DNA of 64,000 bases, from the NCBI RefSeq assembly GCF_017356035.1, contig NZ_JAFIQX010000015.1, forward strand, positions 1 through 64,000, in the 5' to 3' direction. The notes beneath the pieces are model-generated. The model made no database searches, was not told where the DNA came from, and saw nothing but the letters and a program-made list of their open reading frames with translations. Of the stretch, positions 50,392 to 58,757 are shown piece after piece; positions within the stretch are counted from its first letter, which is position 1, and every line of letters starts with the position of its first letter. This DNA is from Longitalea luteola (GTDB lineage Bacteria > Bacteroidota > Bacteroidia > Chitinophagales > Chitinophagaceae). The position numbers and the translations under genes were made by a program.

Positions 50392-51435
50392 GTGAGTATT
50401 ACAATCCTGGCAATCGAATCTTCCTGCGACGAAACATCCGCAGCCATCATCCGCGACGGGGCCATCCTGTCTAATTTTATCGCCAACCAAACCGTGCACG
50501 AACAATATGGTGGCGTTGTGCCCGAACTGGCTTCCCGCGCCCATATGCAGCATATAGTGCCCGTTATTCAGGCAGCCTTACAAAAAGCAGCACAGGCGGC
50601 TGGTGAACCGGCCAATGAAGCCGCTGCACATACCCTGTTGCAGTCGGTAAACGCGATCGCCTTTACGCAGGCGCCCGGACTGATAGGCTCCTTACTGGTA
50701 GGCGCGCAATTTGCCAAATCACTGGCACTGGCCCTGAATGTACCACTCATCGCCGTGCACCACATGCAGGCGCACGTGCTGGCTAACCTCATTGAGGATC
50801 CCAAACCCGAATTTCCCTTCCTCTGCCTCACCGTTAGCGGCGGCCATACCCAGATCGTATTGTGCGAATCGCCCCTCTCCCTGAAAGTGATCGGTGAAAC
50901 CATGGACGATGCCGCCGGTGAAGCCTTTGATAAATCGGCCAAACTGCTGGGCCTGCCCTACCCTGGCGGACCGTTGATCGATAAATATGCACGGTCGGGT
51001 AACCCAAACCGGTTTAAATTTCCTGAACCGCAAATACCCGGATTGAACTTCAGCTTCAGCGGACTTAAAACTGCTATCCTGTATTTTTTGCAGGAGAACA
51101 CGGCTGCCAATCCCCGCTTTATAGAGGAGAACCTGGCCGATATCTGCGCTTCCATCCAGCACCGCATTGTGTCAATTCTGCTGAACAAGGTAAAAGCAGC
51201 CGCCCTTACCACAGGCATCGATCAGATCTGTATTGCCGGTGGCGTATCAGCCAACAGCGGACTGCGCAACGCGTTTACTGAAATGGGTGAGAAATACAAA
51301 TGGAAGACCTTCATCCCTGCCTTCCAATATTGCACCGACAATGCGGCCATGATCGCCATGACTGCACACTACAAATACCTGGAAGGTGATTTTGCTGATC
51401 TGAGCGCCAGTCCAACTGCGAGAGCTGAATGGTAA
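50392..51435 (+). CDS. tsaD: tRNA N6-adenosine threonylcarbamoyltransferase TsaD
   Basis: 347 residues from GTG 50392 (MSITILAIESSCDETSAAII). TsaD transfers the threonylcarbamoyl group to A37 of ANN-decoding tRNAs. The metal-binding motif H-x-x-x-H is HHMQAHVLANL. Other family blocks are GGVVPELASRAHMQHI, FTQAPGLIGSLLVGAQFAKSLAL, LCLTVSGGHTQIVL, ETMDDAAGEAFDKSAKLLGLPYPGGP, FSFSGLKTAIL, ICIAGGVSANSGLR and YCTDNAAMIAM. The length is normal. It is flanked by repeat arrays on both sides. Confidence 0.98.
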   Translation: MSITILAIESSCDETSAAIIRDGAILSNFIANQTVHEQYGGVVPELASRAHMQHIVPVIQAALQKAAQAAGEPANEAAAHTLLQSVNAIAFTQAPGLIGSLLVGAQFAKSLALALNVPLIAVHHMQAHVLANLIEDPKPEFPFLCLTVSGGHTQIVLCESPLSLKVIGETMDDAAGEAFDKSAKLLGLPYPGGPLIDKYARSGNPNRFKFPEPQIPGLNFSFSGLKTAILYFLQENTAANPRFIEENLADICASIQHRIVSILLNKVKAAALTTGIDQICIAGGVSANSGLRNAFTEMGEKYKWKTFIPAFQYCTDNAAMIAMTAHYKYLEGDFADLSASPTARAEW

Positions 51436-51436
51436 A

Positions 51437-51540
51437 GCCAATTAGCTAATAAGCTAATGTGCTAATAAGCTAATGTGCTGATTAGCTAATGTGCTGATTA
51501 GCTAATGTGCTGATTAGCTAATGTGCTGATGTGCTAATTT
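51437..51540. repeat. GCTAAT / GTGCTGAT word array after tsaD
   Basis: A ~100 bp run of TTAGCTAA, GCTAATGT and GCTGATTA words, including a 16-bp unit GCTAATGTGCTGATTA repeated about three times in tandem. Its reverse complement is the TTAGCTAATCAGCACAT arm at 9080-9117 and 9170-9206. Only one orientation is present here. Confidence 0.85.
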
Positions 51541-51608
51541 CTCCCATACCTCATGACTCGCTATTGTCCGCATACCGTCAAACTATTAACGAATACTGAG
51601 TAAGTATA

Positions 51609-51684
51609 AACTTTGAACTGTGAACTTTGAACTTTGAACTTTGAACTTTGAACTTTGAACTTTGAACTTTAAACTGTGAACTTC
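51609..51684. repeat. GAACTTT heptamer array
   Basis: About ten heptamers GAACTTT, with GAACTGT variants, run up to the start of the methyltransferase gene. It is the same word as at 14373-14424. It ends about 10 nt before the ATG at 51693, so it occupies the expected promoter and ribosome-binding region. Confidence 0.85.
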
Positions 51685-51692
51685 GAAGAAGA

Positions 51693-52406
51693 ATGCCAAA
51701 TTCCTATTTCCAATTCAAACAATTCACGATCCACCAGAACCAATGCGCCCTTAAGGTATGCACCGACGCCTGTATCCTTGGCGCCTGGTTTTCGGCCAAG
51801 ATCCCGCAATACGCCACGGTGCTCGATATCGGCAGCGGTACGGGTTTGCTCATGATGATGCTCGCTCAACGCTCCCAGGCCGAGATCCACGGCATCGAGA
51901 TCGACCTGGCCGCTTACAGGCAGGCAAAGGAAAACATCAGCCAGAACGCCTGGGCAATGCGTATGAAGGTGTTTCCGGGCGATGCCCGCACCTTCCACTT
52001 TCCATTGCAATATGAATTCATTATTTCCAACCCGCCATTCTTTGAAGACGATCTGCAATCGACCGATGACCGCGAGCAGATCGCCAAACACAGCAAACAC
52101 CTTACGCTTGAAGAATTGATCCAGGTGATCGCTGACAACCTGCAGCCGCATGGCGCCTTTGGCATTCTGCTTCCCTATCACCGCTGGGAGTATTTCAATA
52201 CCCTGGCCACCCGGTATAATTTCTCGTTAACCGAAAAGCTGTTCGTCAAACAGAGCCCACGACACAATCATTTCCGCGCCATCCTGCATTACACCCGCAA
52301 CCAGGACCATTTTGCGCCCACCTTTGAACTTACCATCCAGCAAGCCGATGGTAATTATACGCCGGAGTTTGTGGAGCTGATGAAAGATTATTACTTGTAT
52401 CTGTAA
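51693..52406 (+). CDS. trmN6: tRNA1(Val) (adenine-37-N6)-methyltransferase-like protein
   Basis: 237 residues, class I SAM methyltransferase. MPNSYFQFKQFTIHQNQCALKVCTDACILGAW is the characteristic N-terminus of the TrmN6/YfiC family. Motif I is VLDIGSGTGLLMMMLAQR, and the catalytic adenine-N6 motif NPPF occurs in FIISNPPFFEDDL. It probably methylates A37 of tRNA-Val. Its gene neighbours tsaD, which also modifies A37 of tRNAs, though a 258-bp repeat-filled gap separates them. A perfect hairpin repeat follows the stop. Confidence 0.92.
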   Translation: MPNSYFQFKQFTIHQNQCALKVCTDACILGAWFSAKIPQYATVLDIGSGTGLLMMMLAQRSQAEIHGIEIDLAAYRQAKENISQNAWAMRMKVFPGDARTFHFPLQYEFIISNPPFFEDDLQSTDDREQIAKHSKHLTLEELIQVIADNLQPHGAFGILLPYHRWEYFNTLATRYNFSLTEKLFVKQSPRHNHFRAILHYTRNQDHFAPTFELTIQQADGNYTPEFVELMKDYYLYL

Positions 52407-52412
52407 AGAAAG

Positions 52413-52505
52413 TAGTTTAAAGTTTTATGTTCAAAGTTTTAAGTTTAAAGAACTATGCTTGCAACTTAAAACTTTGAACTTTAAACTTAGAACTTAAAAC
52501 TTAGA
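52413..52505. repeat. AAAGTTT-word inverted array forming a perfect 17-bp hairpin
   Basis: GTTCAAAGTTTTAAGTT (52429-52445) and AACTTAAAACTTTGAAC (52463-52479) are perfect reverse complements around a 17-nt loop. Further imperfect pairing extends outwards. It lies at the convergent junction of the tRNA methyltransferase and a minus-strand gene, where it would suit a two-way terminator. Confidence 0.85.
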
Positions 52506-52846
52506 TTATAGATGGCAAAGGGGTTAATACCAACATATACATCAAATGACCCGGAATTACCCTGGTTGTCCGCAATCTGAACATAATCCTGGTATAGCCC
52601 GGGAGTAGTCCAATGGATAGTGACATACAGGGGACCTGCCGCCGGATCGGTATTCTGCGCCACTATTGTGCCCGAAGATACGCTCCAGGTATAAGTAGCG
52701 CCAGGCGCAACCGGTGTAGCGTAAAATGTGTAGTTGGATGTACCGGAGATCACATGTTCACCGGTGATAGGAATGTTTGCTGAAAATGCCGGAGTGGTGA
52801 ACGCAAAGGAAAGAAGAACAAGAACAGATAAAATGCTTGTTTTCAT
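52487..52846 (-). CDS. Small secreted Ig/PKD-like protein
   Basis: 119 residues with signal peptide 1-22 (MKTSILSVLVLLSFAFTTPAFS). The mature part of ~97 residues (ITGEHVISGTSNYTFYATPVAPGATYTWSVSSGTIV...VTIHWTTPGLYQDYVQIADNQGNSGSFDVYVGI) has the strand pattern and T-Y-T-W-S-V motif of PKD-like/Ig-like domains common in Bacteroidota surface proteins. No sorting domain or anchor is seen, so it is probably periplasmic or released. The last few codons lie in the AAAGTTT repeat. Confidence 0.75.
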   Translation of the reverse strand: MKTSILSVLVLLSFAFTTPAFSANIPITGEHVISGTSNYTFYATPVAPGATYTWSVSSGTIVAQNTDPAAGPLYVTIHWTTPGLYQDYVQIADNQGNSGSFDVYVGINPFAIYNLSFKF

Positions 52847-53171
52847 AAAATGGTTTTTGGTTAATATGAAAAACGTTCAACTGGAAATAAAGATAACTGA
52901 AAAAGGATCTTGCATTTGCATAACAGTTAGTTTGTTAGTCACACCTCGTTGGCATTCCTGTCATTCATAACCCGTAACCGAAAATCATTAAACCTTATAA
53001 CATGATAATCAGCAACATAAATAGCATTGTAATATATATTCGTAAACTATAAGGTAAAAATCGAATATTTGTTCATCCGTATCCGTTTGAAAAGCGGTGA
53101 AACACGCTGATAGGCGACCAGGACCAAACCTTGTCTGATTGTTGATTCCCGTGTTAAAAACCGAAACATAC
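52847..53171. other. Divergent gap with no recognised feature
   Basis: AT-rich DNA between the small secreted protein and the lipoprotein gene. I see no repeat array, hairpin or consensus TAnnTTTG promoter; a minus-strand open frame at 53009-53245 has no protein-like features. Confidence 0.4.
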
Positions 53172-54074
53172 ATGAAAAGCAAACCGTGTTTTTGTTTTCC
53201 CTTGCTACCGTTCGTATTGCTGCTTGTATTTGTTGCGTGCAACAAAGCCGATCATCCAGAGGAAGAAACTGATGAAACTAAAAATGCAACCAGTACGACC
53301 CCGTTGTTAGTAAACTCCGCCCGATGCCCCAATGCCCCCAATTACGGGGACACGATCATTTTTACAAAACCGAGGATTGGCGGCGATATTTTTGTTTCAC
53401 CTGTCAATAACATAGGCGTTCCGGGAACGTATTTGTCGTGGCCCGAAGGGCTCAGGCTCAACAGGAGCACGGGAGCCATTAACGTATCGCAAAGTGAAAC
53501 CGGTGTCCGTTACAATATTGCTTTCATTAAAGACGGCACCAAGGATACCTGTGTAAGCCAGCTCATCGTTGGCGGTATGACCTACCTGGATCATATCTAT
53601 GTGCTCGACCAGAACGATACGCTTGCCAAACCCATCTTTAATGCTGATCCTTTTGGTCCTTCGATCTGCGACAATAGCGACGATACCGATTATCCCGACA
53701 ATAACAGTAACGGCAATGCCAAATGCGTATTCGATGATGCAGTGCCCGGCTCAAGAGCCAATGACCAGCATTTACGCGTACGGTCAACGAGCGGCATCAT
53801 TAACCTGAAACGATCAGTAGCCGAAGGCCTGTTTGGCATTAACCCCAGGAACGGTACTAGCAAAATAATTCCGATAGAATATAAACTGAACGATGCCAGT
53901 CAGCGGGCCGCCCAGCGGATTACCGTACAGGTGATCTATTATGACAAGGCATCGAACATTCCCATTTCCCTGCAACAGGAAATTTCCAGCAAAAATCTCA
54001 GCATGTTCTCTTACCAGGTTGTCAATGGAAAACCCAGGCCACCATTGCTGATCATTGCCGGCTTATTGCGTTAA
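53172..54074 (+). CDS. Hypothetical lipoprotein upstream of the CHAT protein
   Basis: 300 residues from ATG 53172 (MKSKPCFCFPLLPFVLLLVFVAC); the frame extends to 53139 but that adds 11 residues before the signal. Lipobox F-V-A-C places the lipidated Cys at residue 23. An acidic linker (NKADHPEEETDETKN) follows. The mature part has a Cys-containing strand region (RCPNAPNYGDTIIFTKPRIGGDIFVSP) and an Ig-like pattern (GLRLNRSTGAINVSQSETGVRYNIAFIKDG). I do not recognise a family. It ends 18 bp before the TPR-CHAT gene and is probably co-transcribed, so it may be its cell-surface or envelope partner. Confidence 0.78.
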   Translation: MKSKPCFCFPLLPFVLLLVFVACNKADHPEEETDETKNATSTTPLLVNSARCPNAPNYGDTIIFTKPRIGGDIFVSPVNNIGVPGTYLSWPEGLRLNRSTGAINVSQSETGVRYNIAFIKDGTKDTCVSQLIVGGMTYLDHIYVLDQNDTLAKPIFNADPFGPSICDNSDDTDYPDNNSNGNAKCVFDDAVPGSRANDQHLRVRSTSGIINLKRSVAEGLFGINPRNGTSKIIPIEYKLNDASQRAAQRITVQVIYYDKASNIPISLQQEISSKNLSMFSYQVVNGKPRPPLLIIAGLLR

Positions 54075-54092
54075 TCTTATCTTCGCCAACCC

Positions 54093-56930
54093 ATGATAAA
54101 AATGGCGCGGGCAATTTTACGGGATTTGACATGGAAAGGCTGGCTGCTGCTGGCCGGCTGGCTGGTTTGTTCATACCATACCGGTAACCCGGACGATCCC
54201 GGGGCACTACGGGCCATGTACAGCAAGGCCAACCGCCTGTTCAATACGCCGAATCCCACCGACCTGAGTGACAGCCTTGCCCTCGAAGCCTTTCAGCAGG
54301 TGCTGGATATGGCGAAGCAAGCAGGATCGGCGCCGGATTCCATCCTGTTCTATACCCATTTAAAAAAAGGCATCCTGCTCGATGTAGCTACCCGTTATAC
54401 GCAGGCCATAACAGCCTACAGGCAGGCATATAACATAAAACAACGGAATCCGCAATGGAGCGATTCGCTGTTGTTTGAAGTAGCAGCACATATCGGTTCT
54501 GCTTATTACCACCTGAACAATTTCGATTCGGCCAGTTATTTTCTGCTGTTGGCAGAAACCCTGGCGCAACGTTTTCCTGCCGTGCCCGAAAAAGAACGGC
54601 TGTACAATGACCTCGGCGTTCTGTATTATGAGAACGGCAACTATTTACAGAGCCGTAACTACTTTACACATGCCCTGGGCATCATCAATAAGAAGCCTGA
54701 AAAAGACGCCGCCTGGGTAGTGAATATCGAGAACAATATGGCAGCCGCCAGTTACAAGCTCGGACAGTTTCAGCAGGCCATTGCCTTATATCAGACGATC
54801 TGCTCACGCAACCTGTTCACCAGCCAGATTTTCCTGAATATGGGACTGGCCTATAAAGCCATGGGCAATTATCAACAGGCGCTGCGCTCATTTCACCGGG
54901 TAAAGGCCACTACCCTGCCCCAGGTATACAACGAATTAGGCCATACGCACAGCTTGTTACAGCATCCCGATTCAGCCAACTATTATCTTACCCGGTTCGA
55001 AAAAGCCACCGGCAATGCAATGCCCAATAGTATTTATACCGGCATGAACCATTTATACCGGGCTGAGTGGCTGCTGCAACTACATCAATATGAACCGGCC
55101 TTAGAAAAACTGCAGCAGGCGATCATCCAGTTCAGCGGACATTTTCGCAATAAAGATATTTTTACTGATCCCGCCCGGTTCACCGGCACCTTTACATCAT
55201 ACCGGCTTTTTGATGCCCTCTTTAAAAAAGCCGCTACATTCGAAGCGTTATACGGCAAACAGCGCCAGGAAAAGCATTTGCAGGCCGCCCTGAACACCTA
55301 TAACAGTGCCATTGCCCTGTTACGCTATATCGAAAAGAGCTATGATACTGATGAAGCGAAATTATTCCTCAAGAACAATAGTCAGCAGGTTTACCAAAAC
55401 GCGGTGCAGGTTTGTATGCAACTGCATGCCCTGCATCCGGCAGGGGGTTATGCACAACAGGCATTCGTGATTGCGGAACGCAATAAGGCTTCGGTGGTGT
55501 ACAGCGGTGTAACTGAAAAAGGCATTCGCAAAACAACAGGCATCGATCCCGCATTGTCAATACAGGAACGGAACATCAAATACAACCTGGCGCGGTTGAG
55601 CATCAGAACCGATCAAACGCAGGACAGCGCCGCGCTGCTTGCCCTCGCCAGTGAGAAAGCCAGGTACGAGCTGCAGCTTGCACAGTTACAGCATGCAGTT
55701 GAGCAGCACAGCGGTTATTATCAACTCAAATACAGCGACAGCTATCCACGCCCGGATTCACTGCAGCCATTGCTTGGGGGCCACCAGGCCGTAATCAGCT
55801 TTTACGCCACCGGAAACAGGCTGCATGTATATGTTGTTACACGGTCAGGCTTTCAGGTTACCAGCATCGACTCTTTTGCTTCTATACAACAGGCCACCAG
55901 GCAATGGCTTGACGCCCTGCAAAACACCGAAGCGGGCCGGCGTTTCAAAGGCGAGCCGTGGGGCGGACAACTCTACCGGCAACTGATAAAACCAATACAG
56001 GCGCTGGCCGGCCATAAGACGGAATGGATCATTATTCCCGACAATATTTTATACTACCTGCCTTTTGAATCACTGCCGGCAGAAGACAAGCCCAATGGCA
56101 AAACCTTGTTAGAGACCAATGAGATCAGCTACCAGTTCTCTGCCCGGTTTATTACAGCCGTGCACAAGCGCAGATCAGCGGCAACAGAAACATATGCTAC
56201 CCTTGCCTTTGCGCCTTTTGCAGCAGGCGGTTTGCCCTTTCCGCATCCTGAATATTCTTTTATGCAACAGCTGCCGGCTTCGGCCAGGGAGATCGCGTTT
56301 TTACCCGGCCGCTCATTTACCGGCGCACAGGCAACCAAAGATCAGTTCCTGCAACACCTGCAGCAATACCCCGTAGTGCACCTGGCCACGCATGCAATTG
56401 CGGATACCGGCAATAGTGCAGCCTCCTTTATTGCGTTCTACCCGCAAACCAAACAGCCGGCGCAGGATGCGCTTTACCTGGAAGAATTGTATGGATTGAA
56501 TATGGAAACCACGCAGCTGATGATCATCAGCGCCTGTGAAACGGGAAATGGACAACTCGTGAACAGTGAAGGCGTCTTGAGCCTCACCCGCGGATTTGCG
56601 TATGCCGGATGCGCCAGCCTGGTGAACAGTTTATGGAAGGCCGATGATGAAGCCACGGCGGCCATCCTGCATCAATTTCATAATTATCTTCAACAGGGAT
56701 ATACCAAATCAAAAGCATTGCGACAGGCCAAACTCGATTACCTGCATAGCAATGCGTTGCATAAGTCGCCCGGCTACTGGGCGCATCTGATACTGACAGG
56801 AGATGCCCGGCCATTGACAAAAGCGGTTAGCGGGGGCCGGTGGTTGCTTGTAACTGGCGGATTGGTGGCAGTATTATCTTTTGGGGTGATGTACTATAAA
56901 AGAAGAAAAAAGTCGACGTGGTTTTCCTAG
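54093..56930 (+). CDS. TPR-CHAT caspase-like protein, membrane anchored
   Basis: 945 residues. A hydrophobic segment near the N-terminus (GWLLLAGWLVCSYH) is followed by TPR-type helix pairs (about 70-460, e.g. DLGVLYYENGNYLQSRNYFTHAL, NMGLAYKAMGNYQQALRSF), a charged linker, and a C-terminal CHAT domain (about 570-910). Catalytic residues fit His767 (VHLATHAIAD) and Cys815 (LMIISACETGNG). A final membrane helix (RWLLVTGGLVAVLSFGVMYY) precedes a basic tail. CHAT proteins are caspase-like peptidases used in signalling and in some immune systems. Convergent with it lie an ECF sigma and an anti-sigma/TPR gene. Confidence 0.9.
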   Translation: MIKMARAILRDLTWKGWLLLAGWLVCSYHTGNPDDPGALRAMYSKANRLFNTPNPTDLSDSLALEAFQQVLDMAKQAGSAPDSILFYTHLKKGILLDVATRYTQAITAYRQAYNIKQRNPQWSDSLLFEVAAHIGSAYYHLNNFDSASYFLLLAETLAQRFPAVPEKERLYNDLGVLYYENGNYLQSRNYFTHALGIINKKPEKDAAWVVNIENNMAAASYKLGQFQQAIALYQTICSRNLFTSQIFLNMGLAYKAMGNYQQALRSFHRVKATTLPQVYNELGHTHSLLQHPDSANYYLTRFEKATGNAMPNSIYTGMNHLYRAEWLLQLHQYEPALEKLQQAIIQFSGHFRNKDIFTDPARFTGTFTSYRLFDALFKKAATFEALYGKQRQEKHLQAALNTYNSAIALLRYIEKSYDTDEAKLFLKNNSQQVYQNAVQVCMQLHALHPAGGYAQQAFVIAERNKASVVYSGVTEKGIRKTTGIDPALSIQERNIKYNLARLSIRTDQTQDSAALLALASEKARYELQLAQLQHAVEQHSGYYQLKYSDSYPRPDSLQPLLGGHQAVISFYATGNRLHVYVVTRSGFQVTSIDSFASIQQATRQWLDALQNTEAGRRFKGEPWGGQLYRQLIKPIQALAGHKTEWIIIPDNILYYLPFESLPAEDKPNGKTLLETNEISYQFSARFITAVHKRRSAATETYATLAFAPFAAGGLPFPHPEYSFMQQLPASAREIAFLPGRSFTGAQATKDQFLQHLQQYPVVHLATHAIADTGNSAASFIAFYPQTKQPAQDALYLEELYGLNMETTQLMIISACETGNGQLVNSEGVLSLTRGFAYAGCASLVNSLWKADDEATAAILHQFHNYLQQGYTKSKALRQAKLDYLHSNALHKSPGYWAHLILTGDARPLTKAVSGGRWLLVTGGLVAVLSFGVMYYKRRKKSTWFS

Positions 56931-57060
56931 TAATACGGATTAAAAAATTGCTCTGATGTGTGTACTCCGGACTACAGCAGGTTCTGCGTTATCCTTCGTG
57001 GTCAATGACGTCGACTTTTATGCGTTCACATCCGTGTTAAACGGATCAAATATTTTGTTA

Positions 57061-57412
57061 CGCTGAACGCTTAAGGCTTAAAGCATAACGCTTCCTTTTG
57101 GTAGTGCTCCGCGTGTTTGCTTTTGGCTTTCGGCGTTTTGCGTTCAGCATTTAGCGTTTTGCGTTTAGCGTTCGGCGTTTTAACGTTTGGCATTTTGCGT
57201 TAAAGAAGGTAACCGGGGTCCATTGCTGGGTGCCCGGTTACCGACAGAAAACTAAATCAGTGTGTAAATCAGGTCTTTAACTTGTTTCTCTGGTTGCTAT
57301 TTAATTTAGGGTTTAGGAATACTCTTATGCTTAAAACGTAGCGCCTGACGCTTAACGTTTGATTACGTTAGGTACTTCGCCTTTTGCCTCCAGCATCAGG
57401 CGTTTTGCGTAA
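57061..57412. repeat. GCGTTTN-word arrays in two opposed blocks
   Basis: Block 1 at 57061-57206 contains GCTTAAGG, GCGTTTTGCGTTCAGC, GCGTTTTGCGTTTAGC and similar heptamers. Block 2 at 57331-57412 contains CTTAAAACGTAGCGCC and TGACGCTTAACG, partly the reverse complement of block 1, plus GCGTTTTGCG again. An ~125 bp unrelated centre lies between them. The blocks follow the CHAT gene. Confidence 0.7.
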
Positions 57413-57439
57413 TATGTATGTTGCATCGTGCCCAATGAA

Positions 57440-57885
57440 TATTGTCACGAACGGGATGTACAAAAAAATCGTGAAGAAGGAACCATCCAGGTTTCTCTGC
57501 TGTGGCCGTAATACGACCACCCAGGTTTCCAATATCATGATCCGGTCTTCACGAATGGTGAAGCTATTCTCCATGAAGATGGAATCAAGCAGGTTTCTCT
57601 GTCGTGGAACCTCCGCCAACTGGCAGAGCACACTCAGGTTTCCGATATCATGATCCGGTCTTCACGGATGGTGAAGCTAAATATCCGTGAAGAAGGAACC
57701 ATCCAGGTTTCTCTGCTGTGGCCGTAATTACAACCACCCAGGTTTCCGATATTATGATTCAGATCCTCACGGAGGTGAAGAATATTCGTGAAGAAGGAAC
57801 CATCCAGGTTTCTCTGTTGTGGCCGTAACTACTGCCACCCAGGTTTCCGATACCATGATTCAAATCCTCACGAACGTAAAAGAGA
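57440..57885. repeat. Four tandem ~101-114-bp units between CHAT and anti-sigma genes
   Basis: Units begin near 57471, 57573, 57687 and 57788. Each has GTGAAGAAGGAACCATCCAG, GTTTCTCTGCTGTGG, CACCCAGGTTTCC and GATATCATGATCC-like blocks, then a short inverted pair around CTTCAC...GTGAAG. The second unit is the most diverged. Unit length is not a multiple of three and frames are broken, so it is not a protein repeat. It lies between the two convergent gene groups of the CHAT region. Confidence 0.85.
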
Positions 57886-57976
57886 ATTAATTTAAAAGAG
57901 CTGGTTCTATTTAATAGTAAAAGCTGACTAAAAGAATGTAACCGCGAATCGAACTTTTTTTAAAAAATATTTCAAA

Positions 57977-58756
57977 CTATCTGCCACCCTTGATCTTCAG
58001 GATCTGTAGATCGATATTCCCGATCCGGGCAGCCTGTTCGTGGTACAAATGACCCTTGTCGGCCCTGATCTTTGTTAACAAAGCAATGGCCTGTTGGGTG
58101 TCGTGGTTGGCCAGGTGAGTTAATGCACCATAAAACTGTGCTTCATCCTGGTAAAGATCATCAGCATTCCGGATGTTGTTCGCCAGCACCTGATCGAACA
58201 ATGTTGACGCAGAAGCATACTGGTGCAGCTGCAGGTGCGCCATACCGGCCAGGAATAAGGTTTTATTATCATTTAAAGAAGAAGTGCCAATAGTATTGAA
58301 GGCGGCGATTACAGACTGCCATTCTTGCTGGCGGTAAGCCTGCTCTATATCAGTGATGGTTGCCTGCCCTCTGGTAGTTGGTAGTGTATACGCTATGAAC
58401 GCTTCCTGATATACACGTGTTGCGCTTACCGAAAAATATTTATACGCTCCGGCGCCCGCCACGCAGAATAACAGGACTGCGGCTACCCGCCTGAGTGTAC
58501 GCATTTGCACACGCACACCTTTCTTAGATGGTTGTAATACCTCCGCAGGTTGTATGGTGCGGAAATTTTCTTTGACCGCAGCCACCTGGTCGTAGATGGC
58601 TGAATACTCTACTGCTTCCACAGCCAGTTGCAAAAATTCCCATTGACGGCGCGTTTCCTGATCGTTGTTGATCAGCGCTTCCATTTCCCGCATCTCCTTT
58701 TCTTCAAGGGTTCTGTCGAGGTAATTGATTAATAGTTGTTCATTACGGCCTTCCAT
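57977..58756 (-). CDS. Anti-sigma-like membrane protein with C-terminal TPR
   Basis: 259 residues. The N-terminal ~85 residues (LINYLDRTLEEKEMREMEALINNDQETRRQWEFLQ) are typical of Bacteroidota anti-sigma/zinc-less anti-sigma cytoplasmic domains. One membrane helix lies at about 92-109 (VAAVLLFCVAGAGAYKYF). The periplasmic part (130-259) has TPR-like helices (EQAYRQQEWQSVIAAF, LFLAGMAHLQLHQYASASTLFDQVLAN, FYGALTHLANHDTQQAIALLTKI). Its gene starts 1 nt after the ECF sigma stop, so the pair is co-translated. It probably holds the sigma factor until an envelope signal acts on the TPR part. Confidence 0.85.
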   Translation of the reverse strand: MEGRNEQLLINYLDRTLEEKEMREMEALINNDQETRRQWEFLQLAVEAVEYSAIYDQVAAVKENFRTIQPAEVLQPSKKGVRVQMRTLRRVAAVLLFCVAGAGAYKYFSVSATRVYQEAFIAYTLPTTRGQATITDIEQAYRQQEWQSVIAAFNTIGTSSLNDNKTLFLAGMAHLQLHQYASASTLFDQVLANNIRNADDLYQDEAQFYGALTHLANHDTQQAIALLTKIRADKGHLYHEQAARIGNIDLQILKIKGGR

Positions 58757-58757
58757 A

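Noticed and set aside
57368-57653. ORFs on both strands across the ~105-bp tandem units
   Set aside because: Unit length is not a multiple of three, the frames break between units, and neither product has recognisable features.
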